From Pseudomonadota bacterium (GTDB lineage: Bacteria; Pseudomonadota; Alphaproteobacteria; Rhizobiales; Xanthobacteraceae): a DNA stretch of 64,000 bases. Of the stretch, positions 49,041 to 57,416 are shown piece after piece; the first letter of the stretch is position 1, and each line of letters opens with the position of its first letter. The position numbers and the translations under genes are program-made. Where the stretch lies: NCBI GenBank assembly GCA_023422775.1, contig JAFAGM010000131.1, positions 62,001 through 126,000 of the forward strand, written 5' to 3'. Below the pieces are notes generated by a model. That model did not search any database and was not told where the DNA came from. It saw only the letters and a list, made by a program, of their open reading frames with translations.

Positions 49041-50042
49041 TCACATCTTTGCGGCGGCCGCTTCCTGCATCAGGTCCGCGCCGATCGAGCCCTTGAACTG
49101 TTCGTAGACGCTCTCCACCGAAGCGCGGAAGGGCTTGAAATCGCTGACGCGATTGACCTTCATGCCGGCCTTCTCGAGCCTGGCGACGACTTCCTTTGCC
49201 GCAGCGCCGGCAGCCTCACGCTGCGCCTTGGTCGCGGCGGCGCCGGAATCGACCACCACCTTCTTCAGGTCGTCAGGCAATTTGTCGAAAGCGCGCTTGG
49301 ACATCAGCAGGGGAATTGCGGAATAGGTGTGGTTGGTGATGGACAGATACTTCGTCACTTCGAAGTACTTGTTCTGGTCGATCACCGCGAGCGGGATTTC
49401 CAGGCCGTCGATGGCGCCCTGCTGCACAGCGGTGAAGGTCTCGCCCCAGGCCATCGGCACCGCGTTGCCGCCGAGCGAAGAGAACATGCCGATGAAGACC
49501 GGATTCTGCATCACGCGGTACTTCACGCCCTTGACGTCCTCGGGCTTGTCGACCGGGCGGACGTTGTTGATCATGTTTCGGAAGCCGCCTTCCATCCAGC
49601 CGAGCAGCTTGATGCCCTTGCTTTCCAGCTTGGCCGCAAGCTTCTGGCCGACCGGGCCGTCGAGCACGCGCTGGGCCTGTGCCTCGTTCTCGTAAAGGAA
49701 CGGCAGGTCGTTGAGCTGAAAGGCCGGTTCGATCTGGGCGACGACCGCGTTGGTGATGACGCCGGCATCGACCGTGCCGAGCCGCATGCCCTCAACCATC
49801 GGCTTCTCGTCGCCGAGTTGCCGGTTGGGATAGAGCTGAACCTCGATGCGGCCGTTCGAGCCGGCCTCGACACGCTCCTTGAAGGCGCGGGCGCCGACGG
49901 CATAGGGGTCCTGCGCGCCGTCGGCGGTGGTCCAGCCAAGCTTGATGACGGTCTTCTGCTGGGCGAAAGCCGGCGAGCCGGCGAGAATTATTCCGGCTGT
50001 GAATGCGCATGCGAGCGCGCGGCGTGTAATCGGATTGTTCAT
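49041..50042 (-). CDS. TRAP transporter substrate-binding protein (DctP-like)
   Basis: 333-aa periplasmic receptor. A Tat-like signal (MNNPITRRALACAFTAG) ends at AFAQ. The family core is seen in YPNRQLGDEKPMVEGMRLGTVD, LGWMEGGFRNMIN, KGVKYRVMQNP with the conserved Arg, and QGAIDGLEIP. The large open frame continuing upstream is only a reading-through of the amidohydrolase region. It probably binds the substrate processed by the neighbouring amidohydrolase. Confidence 0.92.
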   Translation of the reverse strand: MNNPITRRALACAFTAGIILAGSPAFAQQKTVIKLGWTTADGAQDPYAVGARAFKERVEAGSNGRIEVQLYPNRQLGDEKPMVEGMRLGTVDAGVITNAVVAQIEPAFQLNDLPFLYENEAQAQRVLDGPVGQKLAAKLESKGIKLLGWMEGGFRNMINNVRPVDKPEDVKGVKYRVMQNPVFIGMFSSLGGNAVPMAWGETFTAVQQGAIDGLEIPLAVIDQNKYFEVTKYLSITNHTYSAIPLLMSKRAFDKLPDDLKKVVVDSGAAATKAQREAAGAAAKEVVARLEKAGMKVNRVSDFKPFRASVESVYEQFKGSIGADLMQEAAAAKM

Positions 50043-50080
50043 GGGTGTGCCTCCTCCGGTTGGTCGAGAAGCGCCGCCGT

Positions 50081-50977
50081 TCAGCCGGCGGTCGCGGTGG
50101 GAAATCCATACAGGCGCGCGGGATTGTCGACGAGGATGCGGTTGCGCACGGCTTCCCCCGGCGCCCATTCGGGCAACAGATCGAGCAGCGAACCGGTGTC
50201 GAACATCGGTCCGTCGACCGCGACGTGCGGCCAGTCGGAGCCCCAGACGCAGCGTTCCGCAGCGGCCGCGACAAGCGCCTGCGCAAACGGCAGCGTATCG
50301 CGAAACGGCGCGCCGGCCTGCGAGATGCGGTATGCGCCCGACAGCTTCGTCCACGCCTTGCCGTCCTTCAGGAGCCGCAGCATCCACTGGAAGCCGGGAT
50401 GGGCGACGCCGGCCGATACCGGCATGTGACCCATGTGATCGATCACGACCTCGACCGGGAGCCTCGCAATGCGCGGGCCGAGTTCGGGCAGGTTGCGCGC
50501 ATCGATCAGCAACTGGATATGCCAGCCGAGCGGCGCGACGCGGGCGGCAAGCCGCTCCATCTCCTCGATCGCCACGCCGCCGCCGAACAGGACGTTGATG
50601 CGGATGCCGCGCACGCCGGCGGCGTGAAGCGCCTCGAGTTCGCCGTCGCCGACATCGGGCGCGACCACCGCAACCCCGCGCAGCCGGCCGGGATTGGCCT
50701 TCAGGGTTTCGACCATGCAGCGGTTGTCGGTGCCGTAGACGCTGATCTGGACCAGCACGCCGCGCGCCATGCGAAGGCTGTCGAGCATGCCGAGATAGGA
50801 AACCGCCGGCGCCGGCGGCGGCGTATAGCTGCGATTGGCGACCATGGCGAAATGATCGGCCGGCCCGATCACATGGGCATGGGTGTCGCAGGCGCCGGCC
50901 GGAACGGCGAAGCGCGGCGGACTGACGACCGGGTTCGGTCCCTGACAGGCCGGAGCCTCCTGCGGGCTTGCGCTCAC
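50081..50977 (-). CDS. Amidohydrolase family protein (PDC hydrolase LigI-like)
   Basis: 298-aa TIM-barrel hydrolase (amidohydrolase_2). The first metal motif region reads ACDTHAHVIGP, His residues follow in WHIQLLIDA and VVIDHMGHMP, and the final Asp lies in WGSDWPH. This pattern fits 2-pyrone-4,6-dicarboxylate lactonases and related lactone hydrolases. Start is GTG 50977, overlapping the GntR stop as GTGA. With TRAP and GntR partners it suggests import and hydrolysis of an aromatic-derived lactone; substrate not proven. Confidence 0.87.
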   Translation of the reverse strand: MSASPQEAPACQGPNPVVSPPRFAVPAGACDTHAHVIGPADHFAMVANRSYTPPPAPAVSYLGMLDSLRMARGVLVQISVYGTDNRCMVETLKANPGRLRGVAVVAPDVGDGELEALHAAGVRGIRINVLFGGGVAIEEMERLAARVAPLGWHIQLLIDARNLPELGPRIARLPVEVVIDHMGHMPVSAGVAHPGFQWMLRLLKDGKAWTKLSGAYRISQAGAPFRDTLPFAQALVAAAAERCVWGSDWPHVAVDGPMFDTGSLLDLLPEWAPGEAVRNRILVDNPARLYGFPTATAG

Positions 50978-51696
50978 GGCCGCGCACCGGTGAACGGACC
51001 GAGGCCGAGCCGCTCCATCGCCGCGGACAAATGACTGCGCATGGCGGCTTCGGCGCCGAGCGCATCGCGCCGTTCGATCGCCGCGAACACGGCCTCGTGC
51101 TCGGCCTGCACGGCCCAGACGCTTTCCGGGTGACGCACGGCGGTGTTGGCGCGCGCCCTGGCAATGGCGCCATGCAGATTGGCGCCGAGAAAGGTCAGGA
51201 AGCGGTCGAAATAGGGATTGCGCGAAGCTCGCGCGATGGTGGCGTGGAAACGATTGTCGGCCTCAATATCATCTGCCCCGCCCGCGATGCTGGCTTTCAT
51301 GTCGCGCAACGACGCACGCATCGCAGCCAGTTCGCGCCGGCTGGCGCGGACAGCGGCAAGGCCCGCGGCGGTCCCTTCCACCGCCACACGAAGCTCGAAG
51401 ATGCCGTTCAGATCCTCGACGACCGCCGGATCGGGTTCGAGCCGGAACAGCCCCCTGCCCGGCTCGGCCGAGACAAAGGCGCCGAGCCCCTGACGGGTCT
51501 CGATCAGTTCGTCCGATTTCAGCCGCGACATCGCCTCGCGCACCACCATGCGCGAGACATCGAAGCGCTCGGCCAGTTCCTTCTCGGACGGCAACCGCGA
51601 CCCCGGCAAAAAATCACCACCCCGGATCGCCGCGCCAAGCTGGCGGGCGACCTCGTCGGACAGGCGCGGCGCGCGGACGATGGAGCCGATGGTCAT
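50974..51696 (-). CDS. GntR family transcriptional regulator (FCD subfamily)
   Basis: 240-aa regulator. Winged HTH at ~10-75 (EVARQLGAAIRGGDFLPGSRL, RFDVSRMVVREAMSRLKSDELI) and a helical FCD domain after ~95, including a likely metal/ligand His in ADNRFHATIARAS. ATG 51696 starts MTIGSIVRAP; the longer frame is intergenic repeat. As first gene of the TRAP/amidohydrolase operon it probably autoregulates it. Confidence 0.9.
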   Translation of the reverse strand: MTIGSIVRAPRLSDEVARQLGAAIRGGDFLPGSRLPSEKELAERFDVSRMVVREAMSRLKSDELIETRQGLGAFVSAEPGRGLFRLEPDPAVVEDLNGIFELRVAVEGTAAGLAAVRASRRELAAMRASLRDMKASIAGGADDIEADNRFHATIARASRNPYFDRFLTFLGANLHGAIARARANTAVRHPESVWAVQAEHEAVFAAIERRDALGAEAAMRSHLSAAMERLGLGPFTGARP

Positions 51697-52045
51697 GTCG
51701 GTATGGTTGTCATACAAGCATGGAACTGACAAGGGGGCGGGTTGGGCGAACATGGGCACCCTGAGCCTCACCCCCCGCATTGCGCGAGGCTCGCCATTTC
51801 GGGTTCGCTTCGCGCCCCGGGATGACAAGTAGAGAGAGCGGAAAGACGCTCCGAACACCCCCGTTAACCGTTTGCTAACCATACACCGGGCAAAAATTGC
51901 CGGGTGAAGTCGAGTGTCGTCGGCCGCGTAAAACGGGAGGACCCCCGTGGACGCCAGTGCGGTACCTCACTTACGAAACGGCGGCACTCCGGCCGCCGCG
52001 CAGACGTTTGGCGCCCGGCGCCATACGCGGGGGGAAGCGGCTACC
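51697..52045. other. Intergenic region upstream of flhA
   Basis: Contains at 51755-51830 GC-rich, repeat-like sequence (ACCCTGAGCCTCACCCCCCG and CGCGCCCCGGGATGAC words, a style common to Bradyrhizobium intergenic repeats), then a candidate CtrA site at 51864. No gene seen. Confidence 0.5.
51864..51882 (+). promoter_or_regulatory. Candidate CtrA-binding site upstream of flhA
   Basis: TTAA-CCGTTTG-CTAA, a TTAA-N7-TTAA site with one mismatch, extended by CAT so that the right half (CTAACCAT) resembles the TTAACCAT half-site. It lies 164 bp before ATG 52046 and 65 bp before the alternative GTG 51947. Confidence 0.5.
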
Positions 52046-54181
52046 ATGGTCGATGTCACGGCGGGTCAGGGCGGCGCAGGGCCCAGCGGGGGATTCCCGA
52101 GCCTTCGCGAAATCGGCGATATCCTCAAGCGCGGCGATCTCGCGCTGGCCTTCGGCGTCCTCATCATCCTGGTCGTGCTGATCCTGCCGCTGCCGGCGAT
52201 CGTGCTCGACCTGTTCCTGGCGATCTCGATCACGGTGTCGATCCTGATCCTGATGACGGCGCTGTTCATCCAGGCGCCGCTGGAATTCTCGGCGTTTCCG
52301 ACCGTGCTGCTGATCTCGACCATGCTGCGGCTGTCGCTCAACATGGCGTCCACACGCCTGATCCTGTCGCATGGCCATGAGGGCACGTCCGCGGCCGGCC
52401 ACGTCATCGAGGCGTTCGGCAATTTCGTGATGGGCGGTAATTTCGTCATCGGAATCATCGTGTTCGCTATCCTCGTGATCGTGAACTTCGTCGTCATCAC
52501 CAAGGGTTCAGGCCGCATTGCCGAAGTCGCCGCCCGCTTCCAGCTTGATTCGATGCCCGGCAAGCAGATGGCGATCGACGCCGACCTCTCCGCCGGCCTG
52601 ATCGACGAGAAGTCCGCCAAGGAACGCCGCAAGGCACTGGAGGACGAAAGCGGCTTCTTCGGCGCCATGGACGGCGCCTCCAAGTTCGTCCGCGGCGACG
52701 CCATCGCCGGCCTCCTGATCGTCTTCATCAACGTGATCGGCGGCATCATCATCGGCGTCGCCCAGCAGGGCATGAGCTTCGGCGACGCCGCCCGCACCTA
52801 CACCGTGCTCACCGTCGGCGACGGCCTGGTCACGCAGGTCCCGGCGCTGATCGTCTCCACCGCCGCGGGCCTCCTGGTGTCGAAGGCCGGCATCACCGGC
52901 GCTGCCGACAAGGCGCTGATGAAGCAGCTAAGCGGCTATCCGCAGGCGCTCGGCATGTCGGCCGGCGTCATGCTGGTGCTGGCGCTGCTGCCGGGCATTC
53001 CGATGCTCCCCTTCCTCGCGCTAGGCGGCGGCGCCGCGGCGCTGGCCTGGAAGTCGCGCAACCACAACCGCGTCGCCAAGGCGGCGGAAGCGGCGGCAGC
53101 CGCAGCCCCCGAACTCGCAGCCCAAGCCGCCCAGGCCGCGGCAGAAGAACCGATCGCCAACGCGCTCAAGATCGACGACCTCAAGATCGAGCTCGGCTAC
53201 GCGCTGCTGCCGCTGGTCAACGGCCCCGACGGCACCGACCGCCTGACCGAACAGATCAAGGCGCTGCGCCGTTCGCTTGCGATCGAGATGGGCTTTGTGA
53301 TGCCGGCGGTGCGCATCCTCGACAACGTCCAGCTCGAGGCCAACACGTACATTATCAAAATAAAGGAAGTGGACGCCGGCACCGGCAAGATCTGGCCGCA
53401 CCAGTTCATGGTCATGGACCCCGCCGGCAACCAGGTCAGCGTGCCCGGCATTCACACCGTCGAGCCGACGTTCGGCCTCCCCGCGACCTGGGTCGATGCC
53501 GCGCTGAAGGAAGAAGCCTCGCTGAAGGGATACACGGTGGTCGACGCCGCCACCGTGCTGTCGACGCACCTCACCGAACTCCTGAAGAGCAACATGAGCG
53601 ACCTGTTGTCCTATGGCGAAGTGCAGAAGCTCCTGAAGGAGCTGCCGAAGGAACAGGCCGAGCTGGTCAAGGACATCGTGCCGAGCCAGGTTACGGTGTC
53701 GGGCATCCAGCGCGTGCTGCAGCTGCTGCTGGCCGAACGCATCTCGATCCGCGATCTCTCCACCATCCTCGAAGGCATCGCCGACGCGCTGGCGTTCTCG
53801 CGCAACCCGGCCACCATGGTCGAGCACGTCCGTGCGAGGCTGGCACGGCAGATCTGCGCCCAGAATACCTCCCACAACGGCTACCTGCCGCTGATCGCGC
53901 TGTCGGCGCGGTGGGAGCAGGCGTTCGCCGAATCGATCGTGGGCACCGGCGAGGAACGCAGCCTCGCCATGCAGCCCTCGAAACTGTCGGAGTTCATGAC
54001 CGCGGTTCGCAACAGCTTCGAGCAGGCCGCGCGCGAAGGCGAGGCGCCGGTCATGGTGACCTCGGCGGCGATCAGGCCGTTCGTGCACTCGCTCGTGGAA
54101 CGCTTCCGCTCGCAGACCACCGTGCTGTCGCAGGCGGAGATCCACCCGCGTGCAAAGCTGAAGACGGTCGGCAGCGTGTAG
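52046..54181 (+). CDS. flhA: Flagellar biosynthesis protein FlhA
   Basis: 711-aa export-gate protein of the flagellar type III secretion system. The N-terminal membrane half has eight predicted helices, with the FHIPEP-type stretch seen here as PTVLLISTMLRLSLNMASTR followed by LILSHG. The cytoplasmic C-terminal half starts near 340 (IELGYALLPLV) and includes LSTHLTELLKSN. ATG 52046 begins MVDVTAGQGG. GTG 51947, preceded by a strong GGGAGGA, would add 33 residues and remains possible. fliI/fliJ lie 5 kb away. Confidence 0.95.
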   Translation: MVDVTAGQGGAGPSGGFPSLREIGDILKRGDLALAFGVLIILVVLILPLPAIVLDLFLAISITVSILILMTALFIQAPLEFSAFPTVLLISTMLRLSLNMASTRLILSHGHEGTSAAGHVIEAFGNFVMGGNFVIGIIVFAILVIVNFVVITKGSGRIAEVAARFQLDSMPGKQMAIDADLSAGLIDEKSAKERRKALEDESGFFGAMDGASKFVRGDAIAGLLIVFINVIGGIIIGVAQQGMSFGDAARTYTVLTVGDGLVTQVPALIVSTAAGLLVSKAGITGAADKALMKQLSGYPQALGMSAGVMLVLALLPGIPMLPFLALGGGAAALAWKSRNHNRVAKAAEAAAAAAPELAAQAAQAAAEEPIANALKIDDLKIELGYALLPLVNGPDGTDRLTEQIKALRRSLAIEMGFVMPAVRILDNVQLEANTYIIKIKEVDAGTGKIWPHQFMVMDPAGNQVSVPGIHTVEPTFGLPATWVDAALKEEASLKGYTVVDAATVLSTHLTELLKSNMSDLLSYGEVQKLLKELPKEQAELVKDIVPSQVTVSGIQRVLQLLLAERISIRDLSTILEGIADALAFSRNPATMVEHVRARLARQICAQNTSHNGYLPLIALSARWEQAFAESIVGTGEERSLAMQPSKLSEFMTAVRNSFEQAAREGEAPVMVTSAAIRPFVHSLVERFRSQTTVLSQAEIHPRAKLKTVGSV

Positions 54182-54293
54182 GCCCGGCGCTCAACAACTG
54201 CGATTGCAATTGCGTATCATGCACGGGGACCACATCATTGCTGGAATTATGATTCACTTGCCGCCGAAATGTCGTGGCGCTAGATGACGCCGC

Positions 54294-54821
54294 ATGTTGG
54301 CTTCGTCGCACGCACCCAATGATCTTCCCTGGCCGCTTCCGCTGCTTCGCTTCCTGCCTCTTCCGCTCCTGCAACCTGTTCTCACTCTGATCGGTACCCA
54401 GGTTGCAAAGGCCCAGCCTGACGTATTCGCGCGCCTCGGTCCGCACGCACAGAAATCTTTCGTCATCGACCCGACCGACCTTCCGTTCGTGCTGGTGCTG
54501 AAGCCGAAACCCGAGGCGCCCGCGCTCAGCGCCTGGCGCCGCGGCAGCGCTCCGCATTCGCATGCGCGTATCGCCGGCTCGTTCCTCAACCTGTTCGACC
54601 TGATCGACGGATCGCTCGACGGCGACGCGCTGTTCTTCTCGCGCAAGCTCCGCGTCACCGGCGACACCGAAGCCGTGGTCGCGCTGCGCAATGCGCTCGA
54701 CGACGTCGAGGGCGGAGTCGTTGAAAGCATCACCAGGGCGTTCGGCCCGCTCTCCGGCGTGGCCGCGATGACAGTTACCCATATGCGCGCGCTCGGCGGC
54801 AGAGGAAGAAACCATGAATGA
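54294..54821 (+). CDS. ubiT: SCP2-domain protein UbiT (O2-independent ubiquinone synthesis)
   Basis: 175-aa protein with a sterol-carrier-protein-2 domain. A hydrophobic, Pro/Leu-rich N-terminus (LPWPLPLLRFLPLPLLQPV) is followed by LPFVLVLKPKPEAPAL, the AGSFLNLFDLIDGSLDGDALFFSR core, and DTEAVVALRNALD. UbiT is proposed to carry or bind quinone intermediates for the UbiUV hydroxylases. Its last 8 bp overlap ubiU, so the three genes are coupled. The 112-bp upstream gap shows no clear TTGA-N6-TCAA box. Confidence 0.88.
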   Translation: MLASSHAPNDLPWPLPLLRFLPLPLLQPVLTLIGTQVAKAQPDVFARLGPHAQKSFVIDPTDLPFVLVLKPKPEAPALSAWRRGSAPHSHARIAGSFLNLFDLIDGSLDGDALFFSRKLRVTGDTEAVVALRNALDDVEGGVVESITRAFGPLSGVAAMTVTHMRALGGRGRNHE

Positions 54822-55830
54822 GCATGTCGCGCCCCAGCGCCCCGAACTGGTCTGCCCGGCCGGCACGCCGGCGAGCCTGCGTACTGCCGTCGATGCCGGC
54901 GCGGATGCCGTCTATTGCGGCCTGCAGAATGCGACCAACGCCAGGAATTTTCCCGGACTGAACTTTTCGCTGGACGAACTGCGGAAATCGGTCGATTACG
55001 CCCATGCCCGGGGGGCCAAGGTTCTGCTGGCCGTCAACACGTTTCCACCGGCCGGCCAGTTCCAACTATGGAAGGACGCGATCGCAATCGCCGCCTCGGT
55101 CGCGACGGATGCGATCATCGTCGCGGACATGGGGGTCGCGGCCTTTGCCGCCCGCGAATACCCGCAACTGCGCCTTCATTTGTCGGTGCAAGCAGGCGCA
55201 TCTTCGCCGGAGGCGATCCGTTATCATTGCGAGGAATTCAACGTCAGGCGCGTGGTGCTGCCGCGGATTCTCACCGTCGCCGAGATTGCCGACATTCATC
55301 GGCAGATCCCCTGCGAAATCGAGGCGTTCGTGTTCGGCAACATCGGCATGATGGCGGAAGGCCGCTGCAGCCTGACCAACTACGTGACCGGTGTGTCGAC
55401 CAATATGGACGGCGTATGCTCGCCGGCCGCCGACGTCCGCTATGAAGAGGAAGCCGACGGCACGCTGACGACGAGGCTCGGATCGTTCGTGATCGATCGC
55501 TACGGCTGCGGCGAAAACGGCGGCTATCCGACCATCTGCAAGGGGCGCTATTCCTGCTCGGCGCAGCCCGAGCCTTATTACGCCTTCGAGGAGCCGCGCT
55601 CGCTGAATCTCTCGGCGCTGTTGCCGGACCTGATGCGCGCCGGGGTCACTGCCCTGAAAATTGAGGGACGCCAGCGCAGCCGCGCCTACGTCAAGTCCGT
55701 GGTGGCGGCGTTTCGCCGGGCGGTCGACGAGATCATGGCGGGCAAGGAAACGTCGCTGACCGACCTGATCGCGCTGACCGAGGGCCACAAGGAGACGCAG
55801 GGCGCCTTTCAAGGCAAGAGCTGGAGGTAA
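54814..55830 (+). CDS. ubiU: O2-independent ubiquinone hydroxylation protein UbiU (peptidase U32 family)
   Basis: 338-aa U32-family protein; with UbiV it hydroxylates ubiquinone precursors without oxygen. The N-terminus ELVCPAGTPASLRTAVDAGADAVYCG is family-typical. E. coli UbiU uses Cys169, 176, 193 and 232 for [4Fe-4S]. Here C185, C202 and C242 match the last three by spacing (17 and 40), but the first position aligns with Gly178 (IGMMAEGRC) instead of Cys. C232 and C248 are nearby alternatives. ubiV follows after 6 bp. Confidence 0.9.
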   Translation: MNEHVAPQRPELVCPAGTPASLRTAVDAGADAVYCGLQNATNARNFPGLNFSLDELRKSVDYAHARGAKVLLAVNTFPPAGQFQLWKDAIAIAASVATDAIIVADMGVAAFAAREYPQLRLHLSVQAGASSPEAIRYHCEEFNVRRVVLPRILTVAEIADIHRQIPCEIEAFVFGNIGMMAEGRCSLTNYVTGVSTNMDGVCSPAADVRYEEEADGTLTTRLGSFVIDRYGCGENGGYPTICKGRYSCSAQPEPYYAFEEPRSLNLSALLPDLMRAGVTALKIEGRQRSRAYVKSVVAAFRRAVDEIMAGKETSLTDLIALTEGHKETQGAFQGKSWR

Positions 55831-55836
55831 CCGGAC

Positions 55837-56766
55837 ATGGGGACCACGCCAACCGAACTGACGCTTGGACCGAACCTGTTCAACTGGGCGCCCGAAATCT
55901 GGCGCGACTTTTATTTCCGGATCGCCGACGAGGCGCCGGTGTCGGTGGTCTATCTCGGTGAAACCATCTGCTCCAAACGCGCGCCGCTGTTCCGGGATCA
56001 TTACGAGACGGTAGCCGAACGCCTCCGCGCCGCCGGCAAGACGGTGGTGCACGCGACACTCGGCGAAACCGCGTCGCGGGTCGATCGACGGCTGGTCAGC
56101 GATGTCTGCGAGCGGACATCCGATCTGGTCGAGGCCAACGACACTTCGGCGGCGTTCCACCTGCGCGGCCGGCCGCATTGCATCGGCCAACTGATGAACG
56201 TCTATAACGAGGAGACGCTGCGCTTTCTCGCCAGCAAGGGCGCGCGCAATATCTGCCTGCCGGTCGAGTTGCCGTTCTCTGCGATAGGCGTGCTCTGCAC
56301 CGCCGCCGCCCCCCTGAAGGTGACGATCGAGGTTCAGGTGTTTGGCCGCCAGTCGCTGGCGCTTTCGGCACGGTGCTACCACGCCCGGGCGCATCGCCGC
56401 ACCAAGGACACCTGCCTGTTCGTGTGCGACAACGATCCCGACGGGCTGGTGCTTTCGACACTGGAACGGAAGCCGTTTCTCGTTGCCAACGGCGTGCAGA
56501 CCCTGTCGTGGGAATACCTGAACCTCGCGCAGGAAATCCCGGCACTCAAGGCAGCCGGCGTTTCCCGCTACCGCCTGTCGCCGCACACCTGCGACATGGT
56601 GCGGGTGGCATTCGTGTTTCGCAGCCTGCTCGACGACGACCTGACGGTTGCAGAGGCGTTGGTCCGCCTCGACGAACTGTCGCTCGATGCATCGTTCTCG
56701 AACGGCTTCCATCATGGCCGACCCGGCTATGGCTGGACTGCCGGGATCGGTAGAGCGCTTTCCTGA
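55837..56766 (+). CDS. ubiV: O2-independent ubiquinone hydroxylation protein UbiV (peptidase U32 family)
   Basis: 309-aa partner of UbiU. The [4Fe-4S] cysteines of E. coli UbiV (C39, C180, C193, C197) correspond here to C45, C180, C193 and C197, so the site is intact. Start LTLGPNLFNW and the motif VYLGETICSKR are typical. GGAGG lies upstream of the ATG. It ends the ubiTUV operon. Its presence fits anaerobic respiration with Nap, which needs ubiquinol when oxygen-dependent hydroxylases cannot work. Confidence 0.93.
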   Translation: MGTTPTELTLGPNLFNWAPEIWRDFYFRIADEAPVSVVYLGETICSKRAPLFRDHYETVAERLRAAGKTVVHATLGETASRVDRRLVSDVCERTSDLVEANDTSAAFHLRGRPHCIGQLMNVYNEETLRFLASKGARNICLPVELPFSAIGVLCTAAAPLKVTIEVQVFGRQSLALSARCYHARAHRRTKDTCLFVCDNDPDGLVLSTLERKPFLVANGVQTLSWEYLNLAQEIPALKAAGVSRYRLSPHTCDMVRVAFVFRSLLDDDLTVAEALVRLDELSLDASFSNGFHHGRPGYGWTAGIGRALS

Positions 56767-57080
56767 CCAGGCAAATCAGCTGATTTGCTTCGAAGCATTT
56801 TCGTCACATGCAAATGGTTTGTCGAAACAGGCTAAACGGGCGCCGTTTTCTTTGCGACCGGGCGATCAATTATTAAACCGATGTAATATCTGAACAATTG
56901 TTTATCTCGACCGACCTGCGCGGCTCTTTCAATCGCGACCGTTCAAGTCTTTTCACCGCCTTGTGATCGCATCTTGGGAACGAAACAGCAGATTCCTACG
57001 TTTCCTGCACGCGAGACGTTGAACCGGGCTGCAAGCGGCTTCGACAAATTTGCAGAACGGAAGGCGGCAGGAGACTTCCA
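56767..57080. other. Intergenic region after ubiV with an 18-bp perfect palindrome
   Basis: GCAAATCAGCTGATTTGC at 56771-56788 is a perfect palindrome, just past the ubiV stop. The surrounding AT-richer sequence (CTTCGAAGCATTTTCG, CACATGCAAATGG) looks like another dispersed repeat. No gene or T-tract terminator seen. Confidence 0.6.
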
Positions 57081-57287
57081 ATGAACCACTCGATCTACAG
57101 CGCCGATCGCACGACCCATCTCAAGATCGTGGTCGTGGCCCTCGTCGCCGGTATCCTGATCGCCGGGTTCAGCATCTCCGCGCACAACACTTCGGATGAA
57201 GGCTTCACCCAGACCGCAAGCACGCCGGTCATGAAAGCCGGCAAGCCGGTTGCGGTCACCAGCTCAGGGAGCTCAGTCGTACGCTAA
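57081..57287 (+). CDS. Small single-span membrane protein
   Basis: 68-aa protein with one hydrophobic helix (IVVVALVAGILIAGFSIS) after a polar N-terminus, then a Thr/Ser-rich tail. AGGAG lies 7 nt before ATG. I recognise this as a common type of small Bradyrhizobium membrane protein with no known function. A terminator lies downstream. Confidence 0.65.
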   Translation: MNHSIYSADRTTHLKIVVVALVAGILIAGFSISAHNTSDEGFTQTASTPVMKAGKPVAVTSSGSSVVR

Positions 57288-57373
57288 CGGAATTTGCGAA
57301 TTCACGTGGTTCTTTACAGCCCCCCAAAGGCCGCGTGGATAATAAGACCCCAACTACCCCCAAGTTGACTGCT

Positions 57374-57407
57374 GAAAACGCCCGCTCCCCACGGGCGTTT
57401 TCTTTTT
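57374..57407. terminator. Bidirectional Rho-independent terminator
   Basis: Stem GAAAACGCCCG / CGGGCGTTTTC with a 7-nt loop and a following TTTTT on the plus strand; the A-run on the left serves the minus strand. Lies between a plus-strand small gene and the minus-strand anti-sigma gene. Confidence 0.92.
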
Positions 57408-57416
57408 GCGGGGCCG

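Noticed and set aside
50043..51173. Upstream extension of the DctP frame to 710 codons
   Set aside because: The extension overlaps the amidohydrolase and GntR genes in another frame; the signal peptide at 50042 marks the true start.
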